From Russula earlei (taxonomy: Eukaryota; Basidiomycota; Agaricomycetes; Russulales; Russulaceae), in contig JAGFNK010000062.1 of NCBI GenBank assembly GCA_025769875.1, positions 62,001 through 126,000 on the forward strand: a stretch of 64,000 nt of DNA, read 5' to 3'. The position numbers were made by a program, and so were the translations under genes. The notes below the pieces were generated by a model that did not search any database, had not been told where the DNA came from, and was given only the letters and a program-made list of their open reading frames with translations. Numbering within the stretch: position 1 is the first letter of the stretch; each line of letters begins with the position of its first letter. Shown one piece after another: positions 33,651 through 45,676 of this stretch.

Positions 33651-34158
33651 TGTTACCAAGTGGTTTGGGGTCCGGAAGATGTCGGAATGCCTGAACTATG
33701 GACTGCATTGTTTGCATCATGTGTGCATCAGATCTTGACCATTTATATTCCTCGATATTGTGTTCAGAACACATTGATCATATCTTTCTGTTGAAGCAAT
33801 ACAGAAGCAATGAGTCATATTGCTTCTGTTCCAGATGCTCCTGTACTGCCATGTACGTTGTTTCCCTGATTGGGAAAGTACTTATGACACCAAGATTGCC
33901 ACTAGGGAAGCACTTAATGCTTCCAGCACCAAGATCGTTTACACAGAAGCAACTATTGCTTCTATGAGCCACCTTTGCTTCTATAGCACCAACCAGTACT
34001 ACAGTAGCACAAACCTTATCCCTGAGGGCTATATAAAGCCCCAGTTCATAGCAGTTGAGCCTTAAGCTCAACTTAGTTTGCCAATCCCAAACAGTTGACT
34101 CCTACCCCATCTGCATAGCCCCTTTTATCTTGTTGCCATACTTTGGAAGGATCTAACA
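33651..34158 (+). repeat. LTR C, probable 3' LTR of Gypsy-1a
   Basis: TGTTACCAAGTGG directly after the purine-rich AAGGAGGGGTGA; ends either at GGATCTAACA (34158) or GATGTGAACA (34234). TATAAA at 34032-34037 and hairpin TTGAGCCTTAAGCTCAA at 34055-34071 give LTR-like structure. No second copy in the window to confirm. Confidence 0.6.
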
Positions 34159-34239
34159 CTCCTTCCTCTCCATGAGTACTGCTTGCTTAACTCAAGCATA
34201 TCTGCATTGATATGATGCATTCATAGATGTGAACATTGA

Positions 34240-36114
34240 TCTTATTTAAGGCACTTTAGAGCCTTAACAGTTTGGCCCACAACTCTCCAAGAATGGAAGG
34301 AGGAGGCTAGAAGACAACACAGACAGTTGATCATGATTAAAGAAAAACTCAAAGGGAAAAGACCCATGCTGCCCTCCTCAGAACACAGGACCCACCACCC
34401 TGACCAAATGCAAGTGGACACCATGTTGCACCATTTCCTTTTACGTTTACTTCTTACCTCTTGCTATGGACTGCTTGCTTGCGTACGTCCCTTTACTTAC
34501 TGGTCTTGTGATCTCTTACATCTTGTGATCCCTTCTGTGTTATCATGTGATCCATACACGTCCAGGTAACACTGGATTGCTGTTACTTTCCCTTTGTTTG
34601 GTTCTCTTCCCATTTATATTCACTTCTTAGTTTTGACTGTGCAATGCTGCGCACCTACTGTGCAGCACAGTTACTTGGTTCTGACTCATTTGTGGCCTTA
34701 TTCCTATGACTCCTACTTATTATGACTCCTACTATACTAGTAGCACAGTCAAAGCGCAGCTATTGCTGCGCTTCTCCTGTATATATAAGCTCAGTACTTT
34801 GTGACCAAAGCCCTAAGCTTGGTCTCTTGTAGAATCCAACCTACTCTTGTCCAACATACTCTCCTGCAACCCACTTCACTCTCACAAACTTAAACCACAA
34901 CCACCTCTCCATTTCATCAACTCTCAACACTCCATCCACCGTCTACTCTTCGCCTTTCCCTTCCTTCCCTAAGAGTCTCTCTTCACTCCCCTGAGAAGAG
35001 CTCTCCTCTTTTAAGACCTACCTTCCTCTACTCTCTCTGCGTTGTTCAAGGTCCCCAACGGACTTGAACGCATATAGCTAGTGGAACCAGCCCTAGTCTA
35101 TCCCATTACAAACTTACCCTAGCTTCTCAACGGACCGAGTTGTACTAGGAAGGGTCTATTGGCCATAACCTGTTTAGCATAAAACACTTCGACCACTGCA
35201 GGGATCCTTACTCATTATACACAGGAACCAGCCCGTTTCTTGAACACCTCTCTATTACCAACTTGTTGTCTGCTTGTGAACTGACATGGCTAGTTACTGT
35301 GACACACCACCAAGTCCAACTTTAAGAAACTCACTGAAGAAGAAAGGAAGCAATTAGCAAAAGAAGGACACTGCTTCCACTGCAAGGAGAAGGGTCACCT
35401 CAGTAGGGAATGCCCTAAGAGCTCAGCCCCAACCACCTCCAAGGCTTGCACCACCAAACCCAATCCAGAACCACCAAAAGCAGAAGAACCATCCACCATG
35501 GTGGCTCACATGAAAGCTCTACCAGCTGAGGAACAAGCTAAGATCTGGGACCTCATTCTCAAGAAGGATTTTCTCTAGGCCAAAGTGCAACAATTGGCAC
35601 AGAGGCCCAAACAGATACCATTGTCAACCATAAAGAAAACTCAATGAAAGTTCCTTTTATGATCACAACCAATGGAAAGACTGGCCAAGCGCTCCTGGAT
35701 AGTGGGGTGACAGAAAACTTTATCAGCCAGGGAATAGTAGGGAAATTACAAATCCCACTTCAAACCCTCAGAACCCCCAGACCCATTATCAATATAGATG
35801 GCACCAGTAACCAGGGGGGAGCACTAACCCATTAAGCCCATATGGCCATATGACATGGTCCTACCATCTGACTTCTCACCTTCTATGTTACCAACCTGGG
35901 AGAAGACAGAATGATCCTCAGATACCCCTTTTTGAAGGCATTGAACCCCCTTGTTAACTGGAGTACAGGCCACCTTGAAAACCATCTGGGAGTCCTTCTC
36001 ACCCCCATCTCCCCAGCAACCCTGCCCAAAATCTGAGTAGCACACCTCAGAACAACCACCATTCCCCCAGAATACTCACAACATCAAAAGGTTTTCTCAG
36101 AAGAAGCAGCCAAA
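34240..36114 (+). pseudogene. Gypsy-1b gag-protease fragment
   Basis: Second Ty3/gypsy remnant. The gag C-terminal part (WPTTLQEWKEEARRQHRQL) is split by LTR B at 34424-35304; removing it rejoins QMQVDT to TKSNFKKLTEEER in frame. Zinc knuckle CFHCKEKGHLSREC at about 35374-35415. Aspartic protease with LLDSGVTENFI at about 35692-35724. Stops and frame changes separate these from the RT N-terminal linker IPPEYSQHQKVFSEEAAKW, where Copia-2 is inserted. The RT start continues at 42335-42463. Confidence 0.85.
34424..35304 (+). mobile_element. Solo LTR, family B (881 bp), TSD CACCA
   Basis: TGTTGCACC to CTGTGACA; CACCA at 34419-34423 and 35305-35309. In Gypsy-1b gag. Confidence 0.95.
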
Positions 36115-36688
36115 TGGTGGATTTTGCTCCACCAAAGGCGAAAACACATGGAGCACCTTCATGGTGCGACGTGCTCTGCCTCTGGGTCCAGAAGGGCCTG
36201 GGACAAAATTTTTGGAGACCCCCCCTTCGTGGGGGGACTTTGTCTAATGTGTTTCAGGAATCTTAGCCTCGATACCATGACTGTTCCACCAGCTCCTGAT
36301 CACTCATGCTAAAAGTCAAAAAGGCAAAAACTAATTTACTGTCTCAGATATGGATTGCAGCAAGAAAGTCCTAACTAACGGAGGACACCATGGAGCTCAC
36401 CAAATGCAAGCTCGATGCCACAGCTAAAGGCCACAAAGGCAATACTATTTACTTGACCCTTGAAATTTTCCTTACTGTCTCATAAAACTTATGATCAAGT
36501 ATTTGCAAATATTGTACACACAGAATGTACTTAAAAAGGCTTGGAAAACAAGCCACAAAAAATTGAGAGAGAGAGAGAGACACAAGTCTCACGTTCTGCC
36601 ATCCCAAACGCCTCTGCGTGTTTCCTTCAGCTCCTGCTCGTGCGTACTGATTGTCATGCCCTCGGACCTTCGCCCTCTTTCTTCACTA
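36115..36688 (+). repeat. 5' LTR of Copia-2 (574 bp)
   Basis: Contains a potential hairpin of six C and six G (CCCCCCTTCGTGGGGGG) near 36221-36237 and a GAGAGAGA run near 36566. Differences from the 3' LTR are largely CG versus TG/CA. Confidence 0.92.
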
Positions 36689-36772
36689 GGTTATGGACCC
36701 TGAAGACGCCCAATAAATCAGTACACACCCCATTCGAAACACTTTGCACTTACCTTGTGTTACCCAAGCACC

Positions 36773-39700
36773 ATGAGCAAAGACCTTAGGACTACAATTA
36801 CGAAGCTGACAGCAGACAGCTCGAACTGGGTCACCTACCGTGACCAGATGATGTGGGCATTGAATGCCCATGGCATGCAAGACCACCTCTCTTCTGTGTC
36901 AATTACTCAGGTGTACCAAAACGCCAGGAGTATTGGGGGTGTAACCCCCAAGATGCATTGGGCCTCAAATGAGGCCATTGTCAAGCACATGGTTGCGACA
37001 TCAGTGCCTGATACGGTGTTCAACCACATCAAGGATGGCACCTGCACACAAGACATGTGGGACAAATTAAAAGGGATCTTTGAAGGAAGATCTAGAAACT
37101 TACTTGTTGACTTAGGAAGAAAGCTCCAGAACACCCAATGTGGAGAAGATGACAATGTGCGCGAGCACTTCAAAAAGCTCGCTGACATGTGCGAGCAGCT
37201 AGCTGCCATGGGTGAAAGCGTCAGTGACAAACACTATGCTAACATAGTGATGGGGTCATTACTGGAATTGTATGATGGCGCCCTCAACTCCATCTCAACC
37301 ACTGCCGACATCGCCAGCAAAGACATCACCACCACATCTGTCGTTCACCTCATCACAGACGAGTATGACAAATGTGCACTGAGAAAGGGCAAGGCCGAAG
37401 GTGATGACATGTTCACCGCAAAATCCCAAAAGAAGAAAAATAAATGTGATATCGAATGTTACAACTGCCACAAAAAAGGGCACGTCAAAGCTGACTGCTG
37501 GGCCAAGGGCGGTGGCAAAGAAGGACAAGGACCAAAAAAGAAAGCCCAGTCGACGGACGGTGCTGCCAGAGCAACCGAGAAAAATGAAGACACAGAGGCC
37601 TGGGTGGCCATCAAGTGTAACAAAGAAAATCAAACCAATTGTCTTCAAGATCTACCGGCACATGAGGACTGCGATGGTTGCAGCCGCAACCAGCGCAATG
37701 CTGAACATACAATGGACATGGAGGAAGCGTGGGCCATTGTAGAGGAGGATGGACAAGAAGGGGATGGGGCAATCCAAAGCAAAGGGCTGCTGCCCCAAAA
37801 AACTGAAGACTTATCAGCAGCTTCAGCAGGCGACACACACACCAAGCATGAGGCCGAGCTCTATGACTCAGGCACCTCTACCCACATGTCACCCTTCCAT
37901 CATTGTTTCGCCACTTATCGGCCCATACCACCCAGACCCATTAGCGCAGCCAATAATCACGTCTTCTATGCGATAGGAACAGGTGACCTGCAAATTGATG
38001 TACCAAATGGGTCATCGACCACGCCTGTTACATTATGCAATGCCCTCCATGTGCTGGATTTGGCGCTCACCATTGTGTCAATCAGCCGCATTGCATGCTC
38101 GGGATACACAGTTTCCTTCAAAGACAATGCGTGCAAAATCAAAAAGGGGAGTGGGGAAGAGGTGGGATGCATAAGCACAAGCCTGAACAGACTTTACAAA
38201 GTGGCTCACGTGGTGCAACAAGCGCACGGGGCAACAGAACACATGGACATTCTCACGCTCCATCGACGCCTTGGGCACATTGCCGCCAATTCTATCCACA
38301 CTCTTGTCCACTCTAATGCAGTCACTGGACTGCAGTTAATAGATCCCCATTCCAATTTCTTTTGCGAGACATGTGAGTACACCAAAGCAATGCACAAGCC
38401 AATCATGAAGGAGAGAAGCGCTCCTCATGCCGAGGCCTTCGGGGATGAAATACACACAGACGTGTGGGGGCCAGCCTGCACGATCAGCCTTGGGGCATGC
38501 AAGTATCACATTACATTCACAGATGACTACTCATGATACACCAAAATTGCGCTCCTACGAATGAAGGACGAAGCCTTTGAGGCATACAGGACATATGCAT
38601 TGTGGGTCAAGACCCAATACAACATTTCCATCAAGCAACTCCATTCGGACCACAGAGGGGAGTACACCAGCAGCAAATTCTCGAATTTCCTCAAGGAGCA
38701 AGGTACAGAACGACGCCTTACCACACATGATACCCCTCAACACAATGGAGTGGCCGAGTCACTCAACCACCAACACCTCAAACACGTACACACCATGTGG
38801 CACCACACACAACTCCCCAAGAATTTGTGGGGAGAAGCCATTCAATTTGCTGTCTGGCTGAAGAACCGCACATCGACTTGAGTACTTGGTAATGTGACCC
38901 CTCATGAACGCCTCTGCGGGGACAAGCCTGACCTATCAGGGGTACTGGAGTGGGGCCAATGCATCTGGGTGCACAACAAAACTGGATCAAAACTGGACGC
39001 ACGCACAACCGAAGCACATTGGGTGGGCTATGATACTGACAGCACTCACACGCACAGAATCTACTGGCCAGAGCGCAAAACTATCTCCATAGAGTGGAAC
39101 ATAGTGTTTCTACCCATAGCCACCCACCACCCATCTACCAGCACCAACGTCATACCACTCACAACACCCTCTGACGCCAGCCAACATGCCAGCTGCAGTG
39201 CCGCACCCGGCGGCTGCAACTCCGCCTCCCACTGGGACTCCCACCCCGAGCATGCCAAGCTCACCCAACATTGTTAGCAGAGGGATTTCGCCTCAAGCAG
39301 AGGATAACTTGGACATGGAAACAGACGAGCAACCTAAGACTGAGGAGAAGGAAAAAGAGGAATGGGTGACAAGACCACCCAGTGTTACTAACCAATTGCC
39401 AGCACCCCTTCGCCAGTCTCAACGAGTTCTGAAACCCTCAGATCACTACAAGAGAATCGCCAGTGGCAAAGGCATGACAGACGGGAGGGGCCCCGACAGC
39501 AACAAAACCATGACACATTGCTCGCTTGCATGACACCCAAACTTCGCGGGGTGCATGCTTGATCTCACCACTGAATCTGCAGACCATGCATACCATGTAG
39601 AACTCAACAAAGTGGTCGCTGCCACAATTCAGGAGGAGGAAGGTGACCTGAGAACACTCTCTGAGGCACAAGCAAGCGCTGACTGGCCTCTTTGGAAAGA

Positions 39701-41210
39701 GGCCATGGATGGCAAGATCGTGGCACTTGAAAATGCCAGAACATGGAATGATGTCCCACACCCGAAGAACAAGAACATCATTGGATCCAAGTGGGTTTTT
39801 TGTATCAAATGCAAGGCCAACGGAAGTGTTGACAAATATAAGGCCTGACTAGTCACACAAGGATTCACACAAGTGCATGGGGTTGATTACTTCGACACCT
39901 ATTCCCCCGTCGCTAAACTTGCAAGCCTGCGCACGATCCTCGCACTCGCAGCTTGCCTTGATTGGGAAGTGGATTCTTTTGATTTCAACAGTGCCTATCT
40001 AAATGGTGAACTGGACGAGGACAAAGAAATCTACATGCTACCACCTCCAGGATACAAGGGTGGGAAGGGCGAGGGTACAGTACAGTAAAACGGCTGCACA
40101 AGTCATTATATGGGCTGAAACAGGTGGGACGGAAATGGTACGACACCCTTTCGCATGCTCTGGCCAAACTGGGTTTTCACGTCAGCAACGCAGACCCTGG
40201 AGTGTTCCATGCTCGCAAAGGCAACCACATCCTCATCCTCACCATACATGCCGACGACTGTGCTCTCACAGGCGATTCACCCGAGTTGATTACTGAATAC
40301 AAAACAAAACTCAACAGCAAGTACTCACTCACTGATCTAGGGCCCATCCATTGGCTCCTAGGCATCAAAGTGACACGCAACCAATCCGCGCGAACCATTT
40401 CCTTATCTCAAACGACATACATCAACAGCATCCTCTCACATTTTGCACTTCAAGACGTGAAGCCATCTGACATGCCAATGATCCCAGGAGTGACATACTT
40501 CAGGGATAACTGCCCGTGCAGCCCAGCTGAACTCGCCCAGATGAGGAAAACACCATACAGAGAGGCCATTGGTAGCCTCATGTACACCTCCATCGCAACC
40601 CGCCCGGACATCACGTTCGCTATGGCGAATCTATCACAATACCTCGAGAATCTGGGCCATGTCCATTGGGAAGCCGTATATGCATATTCTGATACTTGGC
40701 TGGCACCAGGACATACAAGCTAACTTATGGTGGCGAACGTCATGATCTATTAGGGTACACTGATGCGGATGGCGCGAATCAAGAACATAGGCGTGCCATT
40801 TCCAGGCATGCCTTCCTCATTGATGGAGGGGCAGTATCCTGGAGCTCCCGGAAGCAGGAGCTTGTCACTCTTTCCACCACTGAGGCCAAATACATGGCCG
40901 CAACGCATGTGGCAAAGAGGCCATTTGGCTCCGAAGTCTCATAGGGGAACTATTCAAAGCACAAAGCAACCCCACAACACTCTATTGTGACAACCAGTCA
41001 GCGCTCAAGCTCACCATGAGCGACAGCTACCATGTGTGGACCAAGCACATCAATATTTGTTATCACTTTGTTTGGCACTCTATCGCTGATAAAGTGCTAA
41101 AACTAGTCTACTGTCTGACAGATGACATGACCACGGACGTGTTGACCAAAGCCCTCCCCAAATGGAAGGTACTTTTTCATATCTCCTCTCTGGGATTGCG
41201 TCAAGCTTGA
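36773..41210 (+). pseudogene. Copia-2 gag-pol
   Basis: ATG 36773 (MSKDLRTTITKLTADSSNW). Gag with zinc knuckle CYNCHKKGHVKADC (about 37460). Protease AELYDSGTSTHMSPF, where the active-site motif is Asp-Ser-Gly. GAG-pre-integrase LHRRLGHIAANS. Integrase EIHTDVWGP, LHSDHRGEYTSS and TPQHNGVAE. RT from about 39690 (GSKWVFCIKCKANG) with the catalytic box read as IHADDCALTG, so the usual Tyr before x-Asp-Asp is His. RNase H YTDADGANQ, then STTEAKYMA. TGA codons at 38534, 38879 and 39846 all sit at expected Arg; there are frame changes near 39280-39550, 40090, 40690 and 40930. Inactive. Confidence 0.9.
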
Positions 41211-41218
41211 GAGGGGAG

Positions 41219-42334
41219 TGGTGGATTTTGCTCCACCAAAGGCAAAAACATGTGGAGCACCTTCGTGGTGCGATGCACTCTGCCTCCGGGTTCGGAAGGG
41301 CCTGGGACAAAATTTTTGGAGACCCCCCCTTTGTGGGGGGACTTTGTCTAATGTGTTTCAGGAATCTTAGCCTCGATACCATGACTGTTCCACCAGCTCC
41401 TGATCACTCATGCTAAAAGTCAAAAAGGCAAAAACTAATTTACTGTCTCAGATATGGATTGCAGCAAGAAAGTCCTAACTAATGGAGGACACCATGGAGC
41501 TCACCAAATGCAAGCTCGACACCGCAGCTAAAGGCCACAAAGGCAATACTATTTACTTGACCCTTGAAATTTTCCTTACTGTCTCATAAAACTTATGATC
41601 AAGTATTTGCAAATATTGTACATACAGAATGTACTTAAAAGGCTCGGTGTTAGGATTCTCATGTTTCTTCGACTGTCACCTGTTCACCCATGCTTCTCTG
41701 ATTCATCTGTGATTACTCATATGTCTGCTTATTCATCTGGCTTAGAGATTGCTTACTGATCCTGATCAGTAATAGCTTACTCACGGCTTACTGATTCATG
41801 ACAGATACTAGAAAAGAATGACTCACGCGTGAGTCATTCCTAACATTCTCGAATTGTGCTTTCCGTATTTGGATACTACTGGTGTTTAGCTATGTGCATC
41901 CCGAGTTTCGTACGAATTGAATCAGTAGTTATTGAGATATTGTATAATTAGTCTGTAGTACCAAGAAGTCGAGCCTTACGCTCGACTTACTCTCTGACAA
42001 CACATTCAGCTTGTCTAAACACTCTAAACAAATTATAGCACAACTCCAAGTGAAAGAGGCCCTTCTCTTCTCTTACATCCAATCTTCCTGAGATAATATC
42101 AAAGGATTCGAAGTCTAGTGCTTGAACTATATCAAGCAACTCTTTCACTAAAAGAGTCTGTCATAAGATCTGTCAGATCTTAACACTCGGAAAATGAGCC
42201 ACAAAAAATTGAGAGAGAGAGAGAGACACAAGTCTCACGTCCTGCCATCCCAAACACCTCTGTGTGTTTCCTTCAGCTCCCGCTTGCATGTACTGATTGT
42301 CATGCCCTCAGACCTTTGCCCTTTTTCTTCACTA
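41219..42334 (+). repeat. 3' LTR of Copia-2, interrupted by LTR D
   Basis: 41219-41647 and 42191-42334 together equal the 5' LTR. Confidence 0.92.
41648..42185 (+). mobile_element. Solo LTR, family D (538 bp), TSD CTCGG
   Basis: TGTTAGGATTCTC to AGATCTTAACA; CTCGG at 41643-41647 and 42186-42190. Keeps the full bZIP palindrome TGACTCACGCGTGAGTCA and hairpin GTCGAGCCTTACGCTCGAC. Confidence 0.95.
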
Positions 42335-42463
42335 CCAAATGGCTCCCACCCAGCTGAGGAGAAATAAACTTCAGAATCACCCTGAAACCTGATGCCCCAA
42401 AATTCCTTGACTGTTGAACTTACCCTCTCCCACAGAATGAAAAACAAGAATTGTTGAGACACA
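42335..42463 (+). pseudogene. Gypsy-1b RT start, continuation
   Basis: Continues KW to LPPS, then (after stops and a frame change) YPLSQNEKQELLRHMY. This is the start of the gypsy RT domain, cut off by the antisense Copia-1 near 42463. Confidence 0.7.
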
Positions 42464-44745
42464 TGTACCCAAGAAAAGTGCACACTAAGGACTTGGCAGC
42501 CAATTTGGTGCATTTCTTGTCTGGGATGTGGACAAATGCTTGGGAACTGAATGCAAAGGTGGGAGATGTTGGGTTTATTCCTGCTCCAGGCCTCCTCAGG
42601 GGTGGAGTTGTTGAGGGTGTGCATGGGAGTGATGTGGTGCAGGGGGGCCACATACTCAAGGGTGGCATACCAGAATGATTCTGGTAGGTCAGCATCAGTC
42701 AGCATCACATGGACCTTGTCAAGGAGTGTTCAATTCATGTGCTCAGCCACACCATTATGCTGTGGGGTGTGGGGCATTGTGAGCTCCTGTTTGATTCTTT
42801 GCCCTCAAGGTACTTGGTGGTCTTGTTGCCTGTGTATTCGCCCCCTCCATCACTGCATAGGACCTTCACATGTTGGCTGGTTTCAAGTTCAGGTGTGGGC
42901 AATGAGATGACATGCAACATCACTTTTGTGGCACAATCCCTTAACAAACACCTTCTGAGAGTGATCATCAATGAAAGTGATGACATACTAGAAACCTTGG
43001 TGTGAGTGAGTGGATATTTTGCCACAGATGTTGGAGAACATCCAGCCAAGGTCTGTGATGGCACACATGTTGGTCATCCTCTGGATTTTGTTGTGTGTTC
43101 GCTTGCCTTTGAGGCAGAGGCAGGGGGTAGATGGTGCAGTGCCAGTGATTTCCATGCCCTTGACCATGCCCTTTCTGACCATGCATAGCATGGTATTGAT
43201 GTTTAGGTGGCCTAGGTGGTGGTGCCAGGTCTTGATGTCGGCCTTAGAGGCCATACTGTGAGTGATGAGGACACACTCATCTGTGACTTGCATGTCCTTG
43301 CATTCAGCCAGAAAATCATCAATATGCATTATGTATGCTGTCTCTGGGATGGCTGTTTTGATGTCAATCATGTATAAGTTCCATTGAAGGTGCACATCAC
43401 ATGTGAGGTGCTCCTGCTGATTTAAGAGTTGGCAGCTGTTTCTGGTGAATTGAACATCAGCGCCACACTTCATGAGGTGAGCAACTGATAGGAGGTTGCT
43501 GTTGAGGTCAGGAATGAAGAGGACATCTTGGAGGATGGTGTTGTGCCATGTTCCATTGGCATGCATGTGAACAGGGATGCGTCTGATGCCAGTGGTGTAG
43601 ATGGTGCTGTCGTCTCTGAGCATGATGTGGGTAGGGGGTGTGAGGACAGAAAATGATGAGAACCAGCTGCGGTTGCAGCTCATGGTGCACAATGCACCAG
43701 CATTGACTATCCAGTGATGCTGGGTGGATGAGTTGTGATGTGCTCAGAAAGTGAATGCTTCATTGTCACATGGTGAGGGGTCAGCAGTGATGGCACTGAA
43801 TAGTTGTACTGTGCTTTCATTAGGGTCTGCGACTGTGATCTTTGTGGTTGTGGATGGCTTTGCACCTGCAGAGGTGGTTGATGCCCCCTTTGCCTCCTGC
43901 TCCTTCTTCAATTTTTGGCACTCCTTTACATTGTGACCACGGATGTTGCAGTGTGTACAAAAGTGTGTACAATGTTTCTTGGACTTTTCTCCTTGTTTAT
44001 TCTTCTTATTTGCTTTCTTGGCTGCTTTGGTAAAGAAGGCAGTGGCACCAATCCCCAACACATGCACACAGCATTGCTCCTCACTGAGGATTTGGGATGT
44101 GACAATGTCAGTCAAGATCTCATCGATTTTGATGGAGTATAAGATTGTCTTGAGGGTCAACATGGATTCAGGTAAGGCTAGTATGATGACATATGCAAGG
44201 AATTTGTTTTCAAGTGGGAAGCCAAGGTTTGCAAGGGTGTGAGAGGCATGTATGAGTTTATTGAGCTGAGGGTCAAGTGGTTTGTCTTTGGAGAGCATGG
44301 TCCAAAGCAACTCCTCCATTAGGTGTGCCATGCGTTGTTCACCCTTCCCTTTGTGGCAGGCACATAACTTTTCCCAGCAACCTTTAGCATTATTGATTCT
44401 GGGGATGGTGCTTAGTGGCTCATCTGATATGGTGAGGGAGATTTGTGTGCATCCCTTGTGGTCTCAGTATGACCAGTTGTCAAAGGCAGTGGGATCTGCA
44501 CTTTGGTCTGGCTTGGTATATGTGCCATCTACTACTGTCCAGAGTTCTTGGAGTTCAAGAACCATTCGGACATGGTGCTTCCAGAACATGAACTTGACCC
44601 CTTTGTTGCTGAGAAAAGGGACATCATAGTGTCATGCAGTGGCTTTTTGGCTCAATGTCATGGCTCCTGAGGAGGAGGCATTTCCACCTTGCAGCAAGGA
44701 CATGCTGGTGCCCTGTGCTATTATTATGTTGTGACATTTTGAAAT
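42464..44745 (-). pseudogene. Copia-1 gag-pol, antisense copy
   Basis: Minus strand. Gag runs from about 44680 (VPFLSNKGVKFMFWKHH) with NAKGCWEKLCACHKGKGEQR. It retains the segment IILALPESMLTLKTILYSIK that is deleted in the plus copy. The zinc knuckle region has a four-residue duplication (CTHFCTHCNIRGHNVKEC). Protease WIVNAGALCTMSCNRSW has Asp-Ser-Gly changed to Asn-Ala-Gly. Integrase LCSDGGGEYTGN, then MLTDADLPESFWYATLEYV and HIPDKKCTKLAAKSLVCTFL, ending near 42464. No RT. Many CG to TG/CA changes compared with the copy at 24709. Confidence 0.87.
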
Positions 44746-44871
44746 TCTGTGTGTGTGTAGTTGTTGTGAACCAAGGCCAAGTCCTGGCCATGTGCCATCC
44801 TACTTTTTACTCAAGAAAGCTCCTTCCACTTTGTATCCTCTATTCACCCTAATTTCCAATGAGTACTCCCT

Positions 44872-45438
44872 TGTTAGGATTCTTGTGTTCTCCGACTGTC
44901 ACCTGTTTCGCTGACTCATCTGTGATTACTCATATGTCCGCTTATTGATCTGGCTTAGTGATTGCTTACTGATTGCTTACTGATCCTGTCTGGCTTAGTG
45001 ATTGCTTACTGATCCTGATCAGTAAGAGCTTACTCAGTGCTTATTGATTCATGACAGATACTAGTAAAGAATGACTCACACATGAGTCATTTCTAACATT
45101 CTTGAATTGCGCTTTCTGTATTTGGATACTACTGGTTCTCAGCTATGTGCACCCCGAGTTTCATACGAATCGGATCAGCAGTTATCAAGATATTGTATAA
45201 ATAGTCCACGGTACCAAGAAGTCAAGCCTTACGCTCGACTTACACTTTTAACAAGACAATCATCTTGTCTATCGATCTAAACAAATTTATAGTGCAGACT
45301 CTACCTGAAAGAGGCCCCTCTCTTTTCTACATCCAATCTTCCTGAGATAATATCAAAGGATTTGAAGTCTAGTGCTTGAACTATATCGAGCAACTCTTTC
45401 ACTAAAGAGTCGGTACTAAGATCTGTCGGATCTTAACA
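44872..45438 (+). mobile_element. Solo LTR, family D (567 bp), TSD TCCCT
   Basis: TGTTAGGATTC to GATCTTAACA; TCCCT at 44867-44871 and 45439-45443. Longer because a GGCTTAGTGATTGCTTACTG unit is tandemly duplicated near 44950-45015. Confidence 0.95.
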
Positions 45439-45676
45439 TCCCTTCTGCAAGCATACATCACAAGGAATCCTTGTTCCCCAATCCCTGTGGTTTGCTAGAG
45501 CACCCTCTTTCCTGTCTGGGTAACCCACCATGTGCTAGCCACATGGCTGCTCAGCCACTTGGTACCAAAAACACTGGAAGGACTCCTAGACCTCCCAGAA
45601 CAATCCATATGATGTCATAAAGTGCCACTGACATCATGGCTGACTGAGAAATTCCACTATGACATCATATGCTCAC

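Larger units (their letters stand above)
36115..42334 (+). mobile_element. Copia-2, complete element (with a solo LTR in its 3' LTR), TSD CCAAA
   Basis: LTRs TGGTGGATTTTG to CTTCACTA, 574 bp on the left and 573 bp (reassembled) on the right. CCAAA at 36110-36114 and 42335-42339. Primer site GGTTATGGACCCTG at 36689; polypurine tract GAGAGGGGAG at 41209-41218. Inserted in the RT region of Gypsy-1b. Confidence 0.93.
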
